Assembly (NCBI GenBank): GCA_964509545.1
Contig: CAZDXQ010000001.1
Location: 372,001 to 436,000 of the forward strand
From: JADJWR01 sp964509545
GTDB lineage: Bacteria > Pseudomonadota > Gammaproteobacteria > Burkholderiales > Burkholderiaceae_F
DNA length: 64,000 nt
Reading direction: 5' to 3'
A program made the position numbers and the translations under genes. Positions 43,058 to 52,223 of the stretch are shown here, piece by piece (the stretch's first letter is position 1; the number at the start of each line of letters is the position of its first letter). The notes under the pieces were generated by a model. That model had not been told where the DNA came from, searched no databases, and saw only the letters and a list, made by a program, of their open reading frames with translations.

Positions 43058-44076
43058 GCGAGGGCCTCCGCGTTGCGGCTCGACGCGGGCGCGGCAACCG
43101 GATGCCAGCACGCGGCCCAGTGTCCGGCGGCGTGCTGTTCGAGCGGCGGCACCTCGCGCGTGCAGCGTTCGCCGGCATTGGGACAGCGCAGCGCGAACAG
43201 GCACCCCGGCGCGGGCTCCTTCAGCGACGGCACCATGCCCGGGATCTCGACCAGCCGCTTGCCGGTCTCGTTGACCGAATCGCCGAGGTGCGGCATCGAG
43301 CCGAGCAGGCCGCGCGTGTATGGATGGCGCGGGCTGGCGAACAGTTCCTCGATCGGCGCCTCCTCGACCTTGCGCCCGGCATACATCACCACCACCCGCT
43401 GCGCCATCTCCGCGACCACGCCGAGGTCGTGCGTGATCAGGATGATCGCCGCGCCCGTTTCGCGGTGCAGTTCGCGCATCAGTTCGAGGATCTGCGCCTG
43501 GATGGTGACATCGAGCGCCGTGGTCGGCTCGTCGGCAATGAGCAGCCGCGGCCCGCAGGCCAGCGCCATCGCGATCATCACCCGCTGCCGCATGCCGCCG
43601 GACAGTTCGTGCGGATACTGGCGGATGCGCCGCTCGGCCTCGGGAATGTGCACCTTGCGCAGCATCTCGACCGCCCGCGCGGTGGCGTCCTTCTGCGACA
43701 GGCCCCGGTGCAGCACCAGCGCCTCGGCGATCTGCCGGCCGATGGTCAGCACCGGATTGAGCGAGGTCATCGGCTCCTGGAAGATCATCGAGATGGCGTT
43801 GCCGCGGACCTTGCGCATCTCCGGCTCGGTCAGATCGAGCAGGTTGCGGCCGTCGAACTCGATGCGACCTGCCGCGATGCGCGCCGGCGGCGTCGCGAGC
43901 AGGCGCAGGATCGACATCGAGGTGACGCTCTTGCCGCAGCCGGACTCGCCGACGATGGCCAGCGTCTCGCCCGGCATGACGTCGAACGACACGCCGTCGA
44001 CCGCGCGCACGATGCCGTCGCGGGTATGGAAGTGCGTCCTCAGGTTTTCGACGCGCAGCAGCGGACCCGTGCTCAT
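43054..44076 (-). CDS. Dipeptide/oligopeptide ABC transporter ATP-binding protein (DppD-like)
   Basis: 340 residues with GESGCGKSVTSMSILRL, LSGGMRQRVMIAMALACG, LLIADEPTTALDVTIQAQ and CLFALRCPNAGERCTREVPP, the Cys-rich C-terminal region of this subfamily that can hold an Fe-S cluster. It pairs with the DppF-like protein; it begins 7 bp after the permease stop. Confidence 0.93.
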   Translation of the reverse strand: MSTGPLLRVENLRTHFHTRDGIVRAVDGVSFDVMPGETLAIVGESGCGKSVTSMSILRLLATPPARIAAGRIEFDGRNLLDLTEPEMRKVRGNAISMIFQEPMTSLNPVLTIGRQIAEALVLHRGLSQKDATARAVEMLRKVHIPEAERRIRQYPHELSGGMRQRVMIAMALACGPRLLIADEPTTALDVTIQAQILELMRELHRETGAAIILITHDLGVVAEMAQRVVVMYAGRKVEEAPIEELFASPRHPYTRGLLGSMPHLGDSVNETGKRLVEIPGMVPSLKEPAPGCLFALRCPNAGERCTREVPPLEQHAAGHWAACWHPVAAPASSRNAEALA

Positions 44077-44082
44077 CGGCCC

Positions 44083-44961
44083 TCACATGCGGCGGGCGAT
44101 GCGCGGATCGAGTGCGTCGCGCAGGCCGTCGCCGAGCAGATTCACCGCCAGCACCGTCAGCGACAGGAACAGGCCGGGGAAGAAGATCAGCAGCGGCTTC
44201 AGCTGAAACAGGCTGCGCGCCTCGGCCATCATGTTGCCCCAGCTCGGAATGTTCGGTGGCGTGCCGGCGCCGATGAACGACAGGATGGCCTCGGTAAGCA
44301 TCGCCGAGGCGCAGATGAAGGTTCCCTGCACGAGCAGCGGCGGCACCGTGTTGGGCAGAATGTGGCGCAGCAGGATCGCCGGCAGTCGCGTGCCGGAGGC
44401 AATCGCCGCTTCGACGTAAGGCTGCTCGCGCAACGACAGCACCAGCGAGCGCACCAGCCGCACCACGCGCGGCACCTCGGCGATGGTGATGGCGATGATC
44501 ACGTTCTGCAGGCTGGCGGTGGTCAGCGCCATCAGCGCGATGGCCAGAAGCACGGCCGGGATCGACATCAGCCCGTCCATGACCCGCATCACGACCGCAT
44601 CGAGCCAGCGCAGGTAGCCGGTGACGAGCCCGACCGCCAGTCCGATCGCCACCGACAGCACGGCCACGGCCAGGCCAACAGCGAGAGAAACCCGCGTGCC
44701 GTAGATGGCGCGACTGTAGACGTCACGGCCGAGCATGTCGGTTCCGAACCAGTATTCGCCGGACGGCGGGCGCAGCCGCTTGATCGGCGACAGCGCCTGG
44801 GGGTCGGTCGTGCCCAGCCACGGGGCGAGCAGCGCCACGGCGATTGCCAGCAGCAGCACGACCGCGCCGGCAATCGCCGTCGGATGGCGCCGCAACGCCT
44901 GCCTGAACCGGCCCCAGGTCGGCGAGGTCGAGGCCGGCGCTGCAACGGCGATCGCGCTCAT
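44083..44961 (-). CDS. Dpp/Opp-type ABC permease (DppC-like)
   Basis: 292 residues. HPTAIAGAVVLLLAIAVALLAPWLG is the N-terminal membrane segment, HWFGTDMLGRDVYSRAIYGTRVSL-type motif appears as YWFGTDMLGRDVYSRAIYG, and the EAA loop is EAAIASGTRLPAILLRHILPN. Start MSAIAVAAP at 44961; the longer open frame overlaps the previous gene. Confidence 0.92.
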   Translation of the reverse strand: MSAIAVAAPASTSPTWGRFRQALRRHPTAIAGAVVLLLAIAVALLAPWLGTTDPQALSPIKRLRPPSGEYWFGTDMLGRDVYSRAIYGTRVSLAVGLAVAVLSVAIGLAVGLVTGYLRWLDAVVMRVMDGLMSIPAVLLAIALMALTTASLQNVIIAITIAEVPRVVRLVRSLVLSLREQPYVEAAIASGTRLPAILLRHILPNTVPPLLVQGTFICASAMLTEAILSFIGAGTPPNIPSWGNMMAEARSLFQLKPLLIFFPGLFLSLTVLAVNLLGDGLRDALDPRIARRM

Positions 44962-45034
44962 CCGGCCCCCTTTGCGCTTCGCGCTGTCCCCCCGAGGGGG
45001 AGCCAGCGCCTTCGGAGCGGCCGGGCGGCGCTCA
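44962..45034. repeat. Short GC-rich intergenic hairpin element between permease genes
   Basis: CCCCCTTTGCGCTTCGCGCTGTCCCCCCGAGGGGGAGC contains GCGC/TTC/GCGC and CCCCC/CGA/GGGGG hairpins, followed by GCGCCTTCGGAGCGGCCGGGCGGCGCTCA. This arrangement is familiar from intergenic repeats of Burkholderiales, by my recollection only. Confidence 0.5.
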
Positions 45035-45976
45035 TCAGTACCGGATCCGCGGGTCGAACAGCGTGTACGACAGGTCGACCAGCAGGTTGACCAGGACGTA
45101 GGCAGCCGAGAACAGCAGGATGACGCCCTGGATGATCGGGTAGTCGCGGCGCAGGATCGCGTCGACGGTGAGCCGGCCAAGGCCGGGAATCGCGAACACC
45201 GTCTCGGTCACGACCACACCGCTGATCAGGATCGCGATGCCGATGCCAATGATGGTGACGATCGGCACCGCTGCATTTTTCAACGCATGGCGGACCAGCA
45301 CGGCGTCGGGCGCGAGGCCCTTGGCCTGCGCAGTGCGGATGTAGTCCTGCGCCAAGACGTCGAGCATCGAGGCGCGGGTGATGCGCGCGATCAGCGCGAT
45401 GTATACCAGCGAAAGCGCCATCGACGGCAGGACCATGTGCTGCAGGAAAGGCCAGAAGCCGTCGAAAATCGAGCGGTAGCCCTGCACCGGGAGCCAGCCG
45501 AGCCACAGCGAAAAGACCAGCACCAGCACGTAAGCGACGACGAACACCGGCACCGAGAAACCGAGCACCGACAGCCCCATCACCGCCCGATCGATCCAGC
45601 TCTCGGCCTTCCATGCCGCGATCACCCCGAGCGGCACGGCGACCAGGACGGTGACGATCACCGTGCACACGGTCAGCGCGATGGTCGGCTCGATGCGCTG
45701 CGCGATCAGGGTCGACACCGGCAGATTGGTGAAGATCGAGATGCCGAGATCGCCGTGCGCCAGATCCCAGAGCCAGCCGCCGAAGCGGACGAGAAAGGGC
45801 TGGTCAAGGCCGAGGCTGGCGCGGATGCGCGCGATGTCCTCGTTGGTGGCAATGTCGCCGGCGATCACCACCGCCGGGTCACCCGGGCTCAGGTAAAGCA
45901 GCGAGAAGACGAACAGCGCTACCACCCCCATGACAGGGATGGTGGCGAGCAGGCGCTTGATCGTGTAGCGCAGCAT
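45035..45976 (-). CDS. Dpp/Opp-type ABC permease (DppB-like)
   Basis: 313 residues with about six membrane segments. MLRYTIKRLLATIPVM, LSPGDPAVVIAGD, RASLGLDQPFLVRFGGWLWDLAHGDLG and RTAQAKGLAPDAVLVRHALKNAAVPIV (EAA loop) are typical of DppB/OppB. The DVLAQDYIRTA cytosolic motif contacts the ATPase. It follows the substrate-binding protein gene after a palindromic repeat. Confidence 0.93.
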   Translation of the reverse strand: MLRYTIKRLLATIPVMGVVALFVFSLLYLSPGDPAVVIAGDIATNEDIARIRASLGLDQPFLVRFGGWLWDLAHGDLGISIFTNLPVSTLIAQRIEPTIALTVCTVIVTVLVAVPLGVIAAWKAESWIDRAVMGLSVLGFSVPVFVVAYVLVLVFSLWLGWLPVQGYRSIFDGFWPFLQHMVLPSMALSLVYIALIARITRASMLDVLAQDYIRTAQAKGLAPDAVLVRHALKNAAVPIVTIIGIGIAILISGVVVTETVFAIPGLGRLTVDAILRRDYPIIQGVILLFSAAYVLVNLLVDLSYTLFDPRIRY

Positions 45977-46008
45977 GCCGTCGGAGATGTCCTGCCAGCC
46001 TGGGTGGC

Positions 46009-46123
46009 GTCATGCCCGCGCAGGCGGGGATCCAGTGTCTGATGCGGCGCGGAAAAGGAAACGACGCTGGATTCCCCGCTGAAGCCTGCCCCCGAATGCT
46101 TCTATCGGGGGCGGGAATGACAC
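46009..46123. repeat. Palindromic intergenic repeat (copy c)
   Basis: It opens GTCATGCCCGCGCAGGCGGGG and ends CCCCCGA-ATGCTTCTA-TCGGGGG-CGGGAATGACAC, nearly the same end as copy b. It lies in the gap between the binding-protein gene and the permease genes, a place where such hairpins commonly lower downstream expression. Confidence 0.8.
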
Positions 46124-46156
46124 GCCGCCGCGGTCAGTCGTGCGCGAAGCGATCCA

Positions 46157-47755
46157 CTACTTCTTCTCCACGTTCCAGAGGAACGTCACCGGCGAGATGA
46201 TCACGCCAGAGAGATTCGATCGGTAGGCGGTGGGGATGATGAACTGCGCCGTCGGGATGTAGGGCACCGTCTCCCAGGCGCGCAGCTGCATCTGCTCGGC
46301 GATCTTCCTCTGGCTGGCCACGTCCGGCGCGGCGAACCACTGGTCGCGCAGTTCCTCCATCTTCGGATCGGTCGGCCAGCCGAACCAGGCCTTCTCGCCG
46401 TGGCCGCGCAGGGCCGAGTTCAGGGCGGGGCTGGCCAGATCGGGGCCGACCCACCAGGTGTGGAAGATGTTCCAGCCGCCCTTGTCGATCGGCTCGCGCG
46501 AGGCGCGCCTTGTGACCAGCGTGCCCCAGTCGCTGGCGGCGAGTTCCGCATTGATGCCGATCGACTTCAGCAGCTCGACCGTGATCAACCCCTGCGCGTG
46601 GACGATCGGCTGGTCGGTAGCCGACAGCACGACCACCCGCTCGCCCTTGTAGCCGGATTCCTTGACCAGCTGCCGCGCCTTGGCCAGATCGCGCTTGCCG
46701 GTCAGCACCTCCGAGCCGGCGGTGCTCGACATCGGCGTGCCGCAGGTGAAGTACGAGGCGCACACACGGCCGTTCTTGGCATCGCCGGCGATGCCAATCA
46801 CGTAGTCCATCTGGTTGACGACGTGCAGCAGCGCCTGCCGCAGCTTCGGGTTGTCCTTGAACGGCGGCTGCATGTGGTTGAAGCGGATCATGCCGAGCGA
46901 GCCGAGCGGATCGACGTTCTCGACCTTGATGCTGGCGTTCTTGCGCAGCAACGGGATCAGGTCGGGCGGCGTCTGCTGCCACCAGTCGACCTCGCCGCGG
47001 TCGAGCGCCGCGGCAGCGGTGGCCGAATCCGGGATGTACAGCCACTCGACGCGGTCGACCTTGACCACCTTGCCGCCGCTGGCCCACGACGGCGGCTCCT
47101 TGCGCGGCACGTAGTCGGTGTTCTTCACGTAGACGACCTTGTTGCCCGGCACCCATTCCTCGCGCACGAACTTGAACGGGCCGGAGCCGATCGCCTCCTT
47201 GATCTGCTCGAAGGCGTCGGTCTTGGCAATCCGCTCGGGCATGATGAACGGCACGTTCGACGACGGCTTGCCGAGCGCGTCGAGCACCAGCGCGAACGGC
47301 TGCTTCAGCTTCAGGCGGAAGGTCTTGTCGTTGACCGCCGTCCACGACTCGGTCAGTTCGGCCAGCTTCTGGCCGAGCACGTCGCGCCTGGCCCAGCGCT
47401 CGACCGAGGCAATGCAGTCGGCCGAGCGCACCGGCGCGCCGTCGTGGAACTTCAGCCCGTCGCGCAGCGTGAAGGTGTAGGTGAGCTTGTCGGCGCTGAC
47501 CTCCCACTTGTCGACCATCTGCGGCTTCACTTCGAACTTGTCGTTCACCGCAAACAGCGTGTCGTAGACCATGTAGCCGTGGTTGCGCGTGATGTACGCG
47601 GTGGTCCAGATCGGATCGAGCACGCGCAGGTCGGCCTCGGGCACGAACTTCAGCACCTTGCCCTGCGCCAGGGCCGGCCCGGTGAACGCCGCCCCGGCGG
47701 CCAGCGCCGCCGCTGCCGCCACCTGCCGCCAGCCGATCGAACGACTCGTCTTCAT
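46157..47755 (-). CDS. ABC transporter periplasmic substrate-binding protein (family 5)
   Basis: 532 residues. A Sec signal ends AGAAFTGPALA|QG. FVPEADLRVLDPIWTTAYITRNHGYMVYDTLF is the family 5 N-terminal signature, with YTFTLRDGLKFHDGAPVRSADCI, and WDLAS-type C-terminal text appears as TWWVGPDLASPAL. It captures peptides or peptide-like compounds for the permease genes downstream. GGAGG precedes the start. It is divergent from the D-aminoacylase gene over 258 bp. Confidence 0.93.
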   Translation of the reverse strand: MKTSRSIGWRQVAAAAALAAGAAFTGPALAQGKVLKFVPEADLRVLDPIWTTAYITRNHGYMVYDTLFAVNDKFEVKPQMVDKWEVSADKLTYTFTLRDGLKFHDGAPVRSADCIASVERWARRDVLGQKLAELTESWTAVNDKTFRLKLKQPFALVLDALGKPSSNVPFIMPERIAKTDAFEQIKEAIGSGPFKFVREEWVPGNKVVYVKNTDYVPRKEPPSWASGGKVVKVDRVEWLYIPDSATAAAALDRGEVDWWQQTPPDLIPLLRKNASIKVENVDPLGSLGMIRFNHMQPPFKDNPKLRQALLHVVNQMDYVIGIAGDAKNGRVCASYFTCGTPMSSTAGSEVLTGKRDLAKARQLVKESGYKGERVVVLSATDQPIVHAQGLITVELLKSIGINAELAASDWGTLVTRRASREPIDKGGWNIFHTWWVGPDLASPALNSALRGHGEKAWFGWPTDPKMEELRDQWFAAPDVASQRKIAEQMQLRAWETVPYIPTAQFIIPTAYRSNLSGVIISPVTFLWNVEKK

Positions 47756-48013
47756 GCTGCCTCCAGAAATCGAGAAAAAACGCGGCGCCGCCTCGCGGCG
47801 ACCCCGCCCCTGTCGGGAAGACTGAGCAAGACTCGTTCCCGGTGCTCCAGCGAGGCCGGATGCCCGTGGCCGAACGCGTTGTCTCCTCGCGCCGTACTGC
47901 CGTGGTGCGCCCGCTCCTTGTCCCGGTGCAGCGGCCAGCGCCGCTGCGTTTGTCGGATGCACCCGGTTGGGCGAGACTACACGCATCGTCCGGCACCGGC
48001 AAAGCGAGCCGCC

Positions 48014-49519
48014 ATGAATCCGAAGGGCCGCAACGAGGGGAGTCCCCCGGCAGCGCAGCGCGAAGACAGCGCCAACCCTGAGTTCGATCTGCTGCTGCGC
48101 AACGCGGTGATCTTCGACGGCACCGGCGCCGCCCGCCATCGCGGCGACGTGGCGCTGGCCGGCGGTCGCATCGCCGCCGTCGGCCGGCTCGATCCGGCCG
48201 AGGCGGCGCAGGCGATCGATCTGGCCGAACGGGCGCTGGCGCCGGGCTTCATCGACGTGCACACGCACGACGACCGCCTGCTGCTCGCCGATCCGTCGAT
48301 GGCGCCGAAGGCGAGCCAGGGCGTGACGACGGTGGTGGTGGGCAACTGCGGCATCAGCCTGGCGCCGCTCGGCAACCGGACTGCCGTGCCGCCGCTGAAC
48401 CTCGTCGCCAATGGCGAGGACCAGCGCTTCGACAGCTTCGCCGACTACTTCGCGCGGCTGGCGATCGAGCCGCCGGCGATCAACTGCGGCGCGCTCATCG
48501 GCCATTCGACGCTGCGCGTGGTGGCGATGGCCGACCTCGACCGGCCGGCCAACGCCGCCGAGATCGCGCGGATGCAGGCGCTGGTCGCCGAGGCGCTCGA
48601 TGCCGGCGCGCTCGGCGTGTCTACCGGCACCTTTTACGCGCCGGCGGCCGCCGCCACCGCCGAGGAGATCCGGCAGGTCTGCGCGCCGCTGGCCGGCACG
48701 AACGCGCTGATCGCCTCGCACATCCGCGACGAGGGCGCGCGCGTGCTCGAGTCGATGACCGAGGCGATGGGAATCGCCCGGCTGCTTGGCGTGCGGCAGG
48801 TGATCTCGCACCACAAGGTGGTCGGCAAGCCGAACTTCGGCCGCTCGCGCGAGACGCTGGCGCTGCTCGACGACGCGCGCATCGACACCGACGTGTGCCT
48901 CGACTGCTATCCGTATCCGGCCTCATCGACCGTGCTGCGCGCCGATGCGGTGGCGATCGCGCGGCGCACGCTGATCGCCTGGTCGAAACCGATACCGCAG
49001 GCTGCCGGACGCTACCTCGACGAGCTGGCCGCCGAGCGCGGGCTGACGGTGGAGGCGCTGATCGAGCAACTGCAGCCGGCCGGTGCGATCTACTTCGCGA
49101 TGGACGAGGCCGACGTCGAGCGCATCCTCGCCCACCCGGAGACGATGATCGGCTCCGACGGCCTGCCGCACGATGTCTTTCCGCACCCGCGGCTTTGGGG
49201 CGCGTTCCCGCGCGTGCTCGGCCACTATGCGCGCGGCCGCGGCCTGTTCTCGATGGAAACGGCGATCCACAAGATGACCGGGCTGCCGGCGGCGCGCTTC
49301 GGCCTGACCGACCGCGGCGTCATCGCCCCCGGCGCCGCGGCCGATCTGGTGGTGTTCGACCCGGAGCGCATCCGCGACACGGCGACCTTCGAGCGGCCGA
49401 CGCAGCCGGCCGCGGGAATCGACGCCGTCTATGTCAACGGCGTGGCCGTTTGGCGCGACGGCGCCGCCACCGGCGCGCGGCCCGGGCGGGTCCTGCGGCG
49501 CGCTGAAGGCGGCGATTGA
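48014..49519 (+). CDS. N-acyl-D-amino-acid deacylase (D-aminoacylase)
   Basis: 501 residues. FIDVHTHDDR holds the HxH zinc ligands, VGNCGISLAPLG the conserved Cys of D-aminoacylases, ASHIRDEG and ISHHKVVGKPNFG further His/Lys sites, and MIGSDGLPHDVFPHPRLWGAFPRVLG the catalytic Asp. The C-terminal DLVVFDPERIRDTATFE is typical. It hydrolyses N-acyl-D-amino acids or D-ureido compounds. A 7-bp inverted repeat (GAGCGAA at 49518, TTCGCTC at 49543) starts at its stop and may help end transcription. Confidence 0.93.
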   Translation: MNPKGRNEGSPPAAQREDSANPEFDLLLRNAVIFDGTGAARHRGDVALAGGRIAAVGRLDPAEAAQAIDLAERALAPGFIDVHTHDDRLLLADPSMAPKASQGVTTVVVGNCGISLAPLGNRTAVPPLNLVANGEDQRFDSFADYFARLAIEPPAINCGALIGHSTLRVVAMADLDRPANAAEIARMQALVAEALDAGALGVSTGTFYAPAAAATAEEIRQVCAPLAGTNALIASHIRDEGARVLESMTEAMGIARLLGVRQVISHHKVVGKPNFGRSRETLALLDDARIDTDVCLDCYPYPASSTVLRADAVAIARRTLIAWSKPIPQAAGRYLDELAAERGLTVEALIEQLQPAGAIYFAMDEADVERILAHPETMIGSDGLPHDVFPHPRLWGAFPRVLGHYARGRGLFSMETAIHKMTGLPAARFGLTDRGVIAPGAAADLVVFDPERIRDTATFERPTQPAAGIDAVYVNGVAVWRDGAATGARPGRVLRRAEGGD

Positions 49520-49700
49520 GCGAATCGGCCTGCACGCTCGCGTTCGCTCGATGCCGACCTCGTCGGCCGGCCCGCCGCGCTGCCGGTGATCCGCTGCGGC
49601 CGGCTGGCCGATTTCGCGAGCACGCCGCGCCCGTCGCGCTGAGCCTTCGTCGCCGGACGCCGGCAATGCGGCGTGCCGCGGTCGAATCGCGCCGACAGTG

Positions 49701-50336
49701 TCACTTCGCCGCGCGACGCAGCCGCGCAAAGGCGAAGTCGCGCCCCATGCTGCGGGCGATGGCCAGGTGGATCCAGGTCATCGCGAACGGCTCCAGGTAG
49801 CGCGCCGCGGCCAGCGCCCCGGCGTCGACGGCATCGAACCCAAGCCGGGTGGCCAGCGCCAACACCGTCTCGCGTGCGGCGGCGTCGTCGCCGGCCACCG
49901 GCATGAACACCGCGCCGCCGGGAAAGCGCGGGTTGGCCAGGTTCTCGGCGCCGGTGGTGTTGAACGCCTTGACCACGCGCGCGCCACGCGCCCAGCGGGC
50001 AATCTGCTCGGCGCCGGAGTCGGTGGTGCCGACGGACAGCCCCTTCAGCCCCGGCGCCAGCGGGTTGGTGGCGTCGATGAGGATCCGCCCGCCCCAGTCG
50101 GACAGGCTCTCGGCCACCTGCCGCGCGGCATCGAACGGCACGGCGAGGATCACGGCTTGCGCCGCAGCGACTGCCTCGCCGGCCGTGCCGACCCGCGCCC
50201 CGCCACCGAGCGCAGCCACGGCCGCGGCGTACTTGCCGGGCTCCGGCACGCCGAAGAACACCGCCTCGCCGCAACCCAGCAGGCCCCTGGCCAGCGCCGT
50301 GCCGACGTTGCCGGCACCGATGATCGCGATCGTCAT
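49701..50336 (-). CDS. NADP-binding NpdG-like oxidoreductase
   Basis: 211 residues. MTIAIIGAGNVGTALARGLL is a Rossmann GxGxxG motif; ILAVPFDAARQVAESL, LIDATNPLAPG and RVVKAFNTTGAENLANP are shared with F420-dependent NADP reductases and related NAD(P)-binding proteins. In bacteria without F420 these act on unknown substrates. It lies 12 bp after the PfpI-like gene and is probably in the same operon. Confidence 0.82.
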   Translation of the reverse strand: MTIAIIGAGNVGTALARGLLGCGEAVFFGVPEPGKYAAAVAALGGGARVGTAGEAVAAAQAVILAVPFDAARQVAESLSDWGGRILIDATNPLAPGLKGLSVGTTDSGAEQIARWARGARVVKAFNTTGAENLANPRFPGGAVFMPVAGDDAAARETVLALATRLGFDAVDAGALAAARYLEPFAMTWIHLAIARSMGRDFAFARLRRAAK

Positions 50337-50348
50337 TTATCCATTTCC

Positions 50349-51092
50349 CTATCGGCCGATGGCCTCGATCACGAGCCGCGCCGCCGCGGCCCCGGAATAC
50401 TGCTGCTGCCCGGTCACCAGTCGTCCGTCGCGCAGCGCGAACTCGCGGAAGCGCGAGTGGACGACGAAGTTGCTGCCCTCGATCTTGCGCGCTTCGGCCT
50501 CGATCCAGAACGGTTGCAGCTTGCGGCCGACGAAGCTGTCGGCGAACTGCTCTTCGCTGTTGGCAAAGCCGGTCCAGGTCCTGCCGGCGACGAGCAGGCT
50601 GCCGTCGGCCAGCCGCGTCTTCAGCAGCACGCAGGTCGCATGGCACACCGCGGCGACGATCCGGCCGGCCTCCCAGAAGCGGGCCACCAGCGCGTGCAGC
50701 TTCGCATCGTTGGCGAAGGTGAACATCGGCGACTGGCCGCCGACGAGGAAGAGGGCGTCGTAGCCGGCCGGCTCGATGCCGTCGATCGAGCGCGTGTCCT
50801 GCAGCAGCGCCTGGTGCCTAGGCGAGGTGAGGAAGCCTAGGCTCAGCAGGTCGTCGGCCGAGTAGCCGCTGGCGTCGCGCGGATCGGACCAGCTGTCGGC
50901 TTCGAGCCTGCCGCCTTTGGGGCTGGCGATCTCGACCGCATAGCCCGCCTCGGTGAAGGCGACGTACGGGTGCGTCAGTTCCGCCGCCCAGAAGCCGACC
51001 GGCCAGCCGGTGACCGTGGAGGTGGCCGGGTTGGCGGCGACCATCAGGACGCGCGGCGCCGACGTCCGCGCGGTGTTTACGTTGGTGCTCAT
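50349..51092 (-). CDS. DJ-1/PfpI family protein (Hsp31/glyoxalase III-like)
   Basis: 247 residues. FWAAELTHPYVAFTEAGYAVEIASPKGG and DALFLVGGQSPMF precede the nucleophile elbow AAVCHATCVLL with the reactive Cys. Such enzymes often degrade methylglyoxal or related aldehydes. The long open frame to 51521 is not used because the LysR gene begins divergently at 51193. It is followed by the NpdG-like gene. Confidence 0.85.
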   Translation of the reverse strand: MSTNVNTARTSAPRVLMVAANPATSTVTGWPVGFWAAELTHPYVAFTEAGYAVEIASPKGGRLEADSWSDPRDASGYSADDLLSLGFLTSPRHQALLQDTRSIDGIEPAGYDALFLVGGQSPMFTFANDAKLHALVARFWEAGRIVAAVCHATCVLLKTRLADGSLLVAGRTWTGFANSEEQFADSFVGRKLQPFWIEAEARKIEGSNFVVHSRFREFALRDGRLVTGQQQYSGAAAARLVIEAIGR

Positions 51093-51192
51093 CTCCTGCC
51101 TTCCGGTGTGTTCGAAGGCCGCCATCGTGCCGTCGTCGGCCGGTCCGATAAATCCGCGAGAATCCGACACTCCGTTGCCGGCGCCGACAACA

Positions 51193-52068
51193 ATGGCCGA
51201 CCTCGAACTCGCCGAACTGCGCGCCTTCGTCAAGGTGGTGCAGGCCGGCAGCTTCACCCGCGCCGCCGAGCTGCTCGGCTCGGAGAAGGCGCGGGTGTCG
51301 CGCACCGTCAGCCGGCTGGAGGCGAGGCTGCGCGTGCGGCTGCTGGAGCGCACGACGCGGGCGCTGCGGCTCACGGAGATCGGCCGCGAGATCTTCGAGC
51401 GCGCGGTGGCGCTGCTCGCCGCCGCCGACGAGACCGAGCGCGTGGCCGCCGCCGTGCACGACGCGCCGCGCGGCGTGCTCAAGCTCACCTGCGGCGCCGA
51501 GTTCGGCGTGCTGGTGGCCAACCGCTGGATCGCCGCCTACCTGCAGCGTTACGGCGAGGCGTCCATCGACGCCGATTACACCAGCCGCGTCGTCGACCTG
51601 GTGCACGAGGGCTTCGACCTGGCACTGCGCGTCGGCGAACTCGCGGACTCGTCGCTCGCCGCCCGCAGGCTCGGCGAGCTCACCTACGGCCTGTACGCCG
51701 CGGACAGTTACCTCGCGCGGCGCGGCGCGCCGAAATCGCTCGGCGCGCTCGACCGCCACTCACTCGTCATGTTCACCGGCGGCGTGTTCCGCGCCGGCTG
51801 GCGGCTGGCCGACGCGCACGGCGAGGCGCTGATCGAAGGGCCGTGGCGGCTGCGGGTGAACAACGCCTTCGCCGCCCGCGACGCGGCGGCCGCGGGGCTG
51901 GGCATCGCCCTGCTGCCGGACCTCGTGGCGCGCGGCACGCCGCTCGCGCGCGTGCTGCCGAAGTTGGCCGGCCCGCGGGTGCCGTTTCACGCCGTGTTTC
52001 CCAGCGCGCGCTTCCTGGCGCCTAAGGTATGCGCGTTCGTCGACCTGGCGCTGGAACTGGGCGCCTGA
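51193..52068 (+). CDS. LysR family transcriptional regulator
   Basis: 291 residues. LAELRAFVKVVQAGSFTRAAELLGSEKARVSRTVSRLEARL is the winged HTH, followed by a type 2 periplasmic-binding effector domain (GVLKLTCGAEFGVLVANRW; VHEGFDLALRVGELADSSLAARRLG). It is divergent from the PfpI/NpdG pair, whose likely regulator it is, with 100 bp between starts. Confidence 0.92.
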   Translation: MADLELAELRAFVKVVQAGSFTRAAELLGSEKARVSRTVSRLEARLRVRLLERTTRALRLTEIGREIFERAVALLAAADETERVAAAVHDAPRGVLKLTCGAEFGVLVANRWIAAYLQRYGEASIDADYTSRVVDLVHEGFDLALRVGELADSSLAARRLGELTYGLYAADSYLARRGAPKSLGALDRHSLVMFTGGVFRAGWRLADAHGEALIEGPWRLRVNNAFAARDAAAAGLGIALLPDLVARGTPLARVLPKLAGPRVPFHAVFPSARFLAPKVCAFVDLALELGA

Positions 52069-52223
52069 AGAGCGACCCGATCCGGCGCAGGGACGGCCCA
52101 GGCGCGACGCCGATTGCCGGCCGCCGCGCCTTGGAACAGACTCGGCGGCGCGACGCTGACCAACGCTGCCGCAATTCGACTTTCTGCCGCGCAACGCCGT
52201 GATCTGAAGTGAAACCGTCCACG

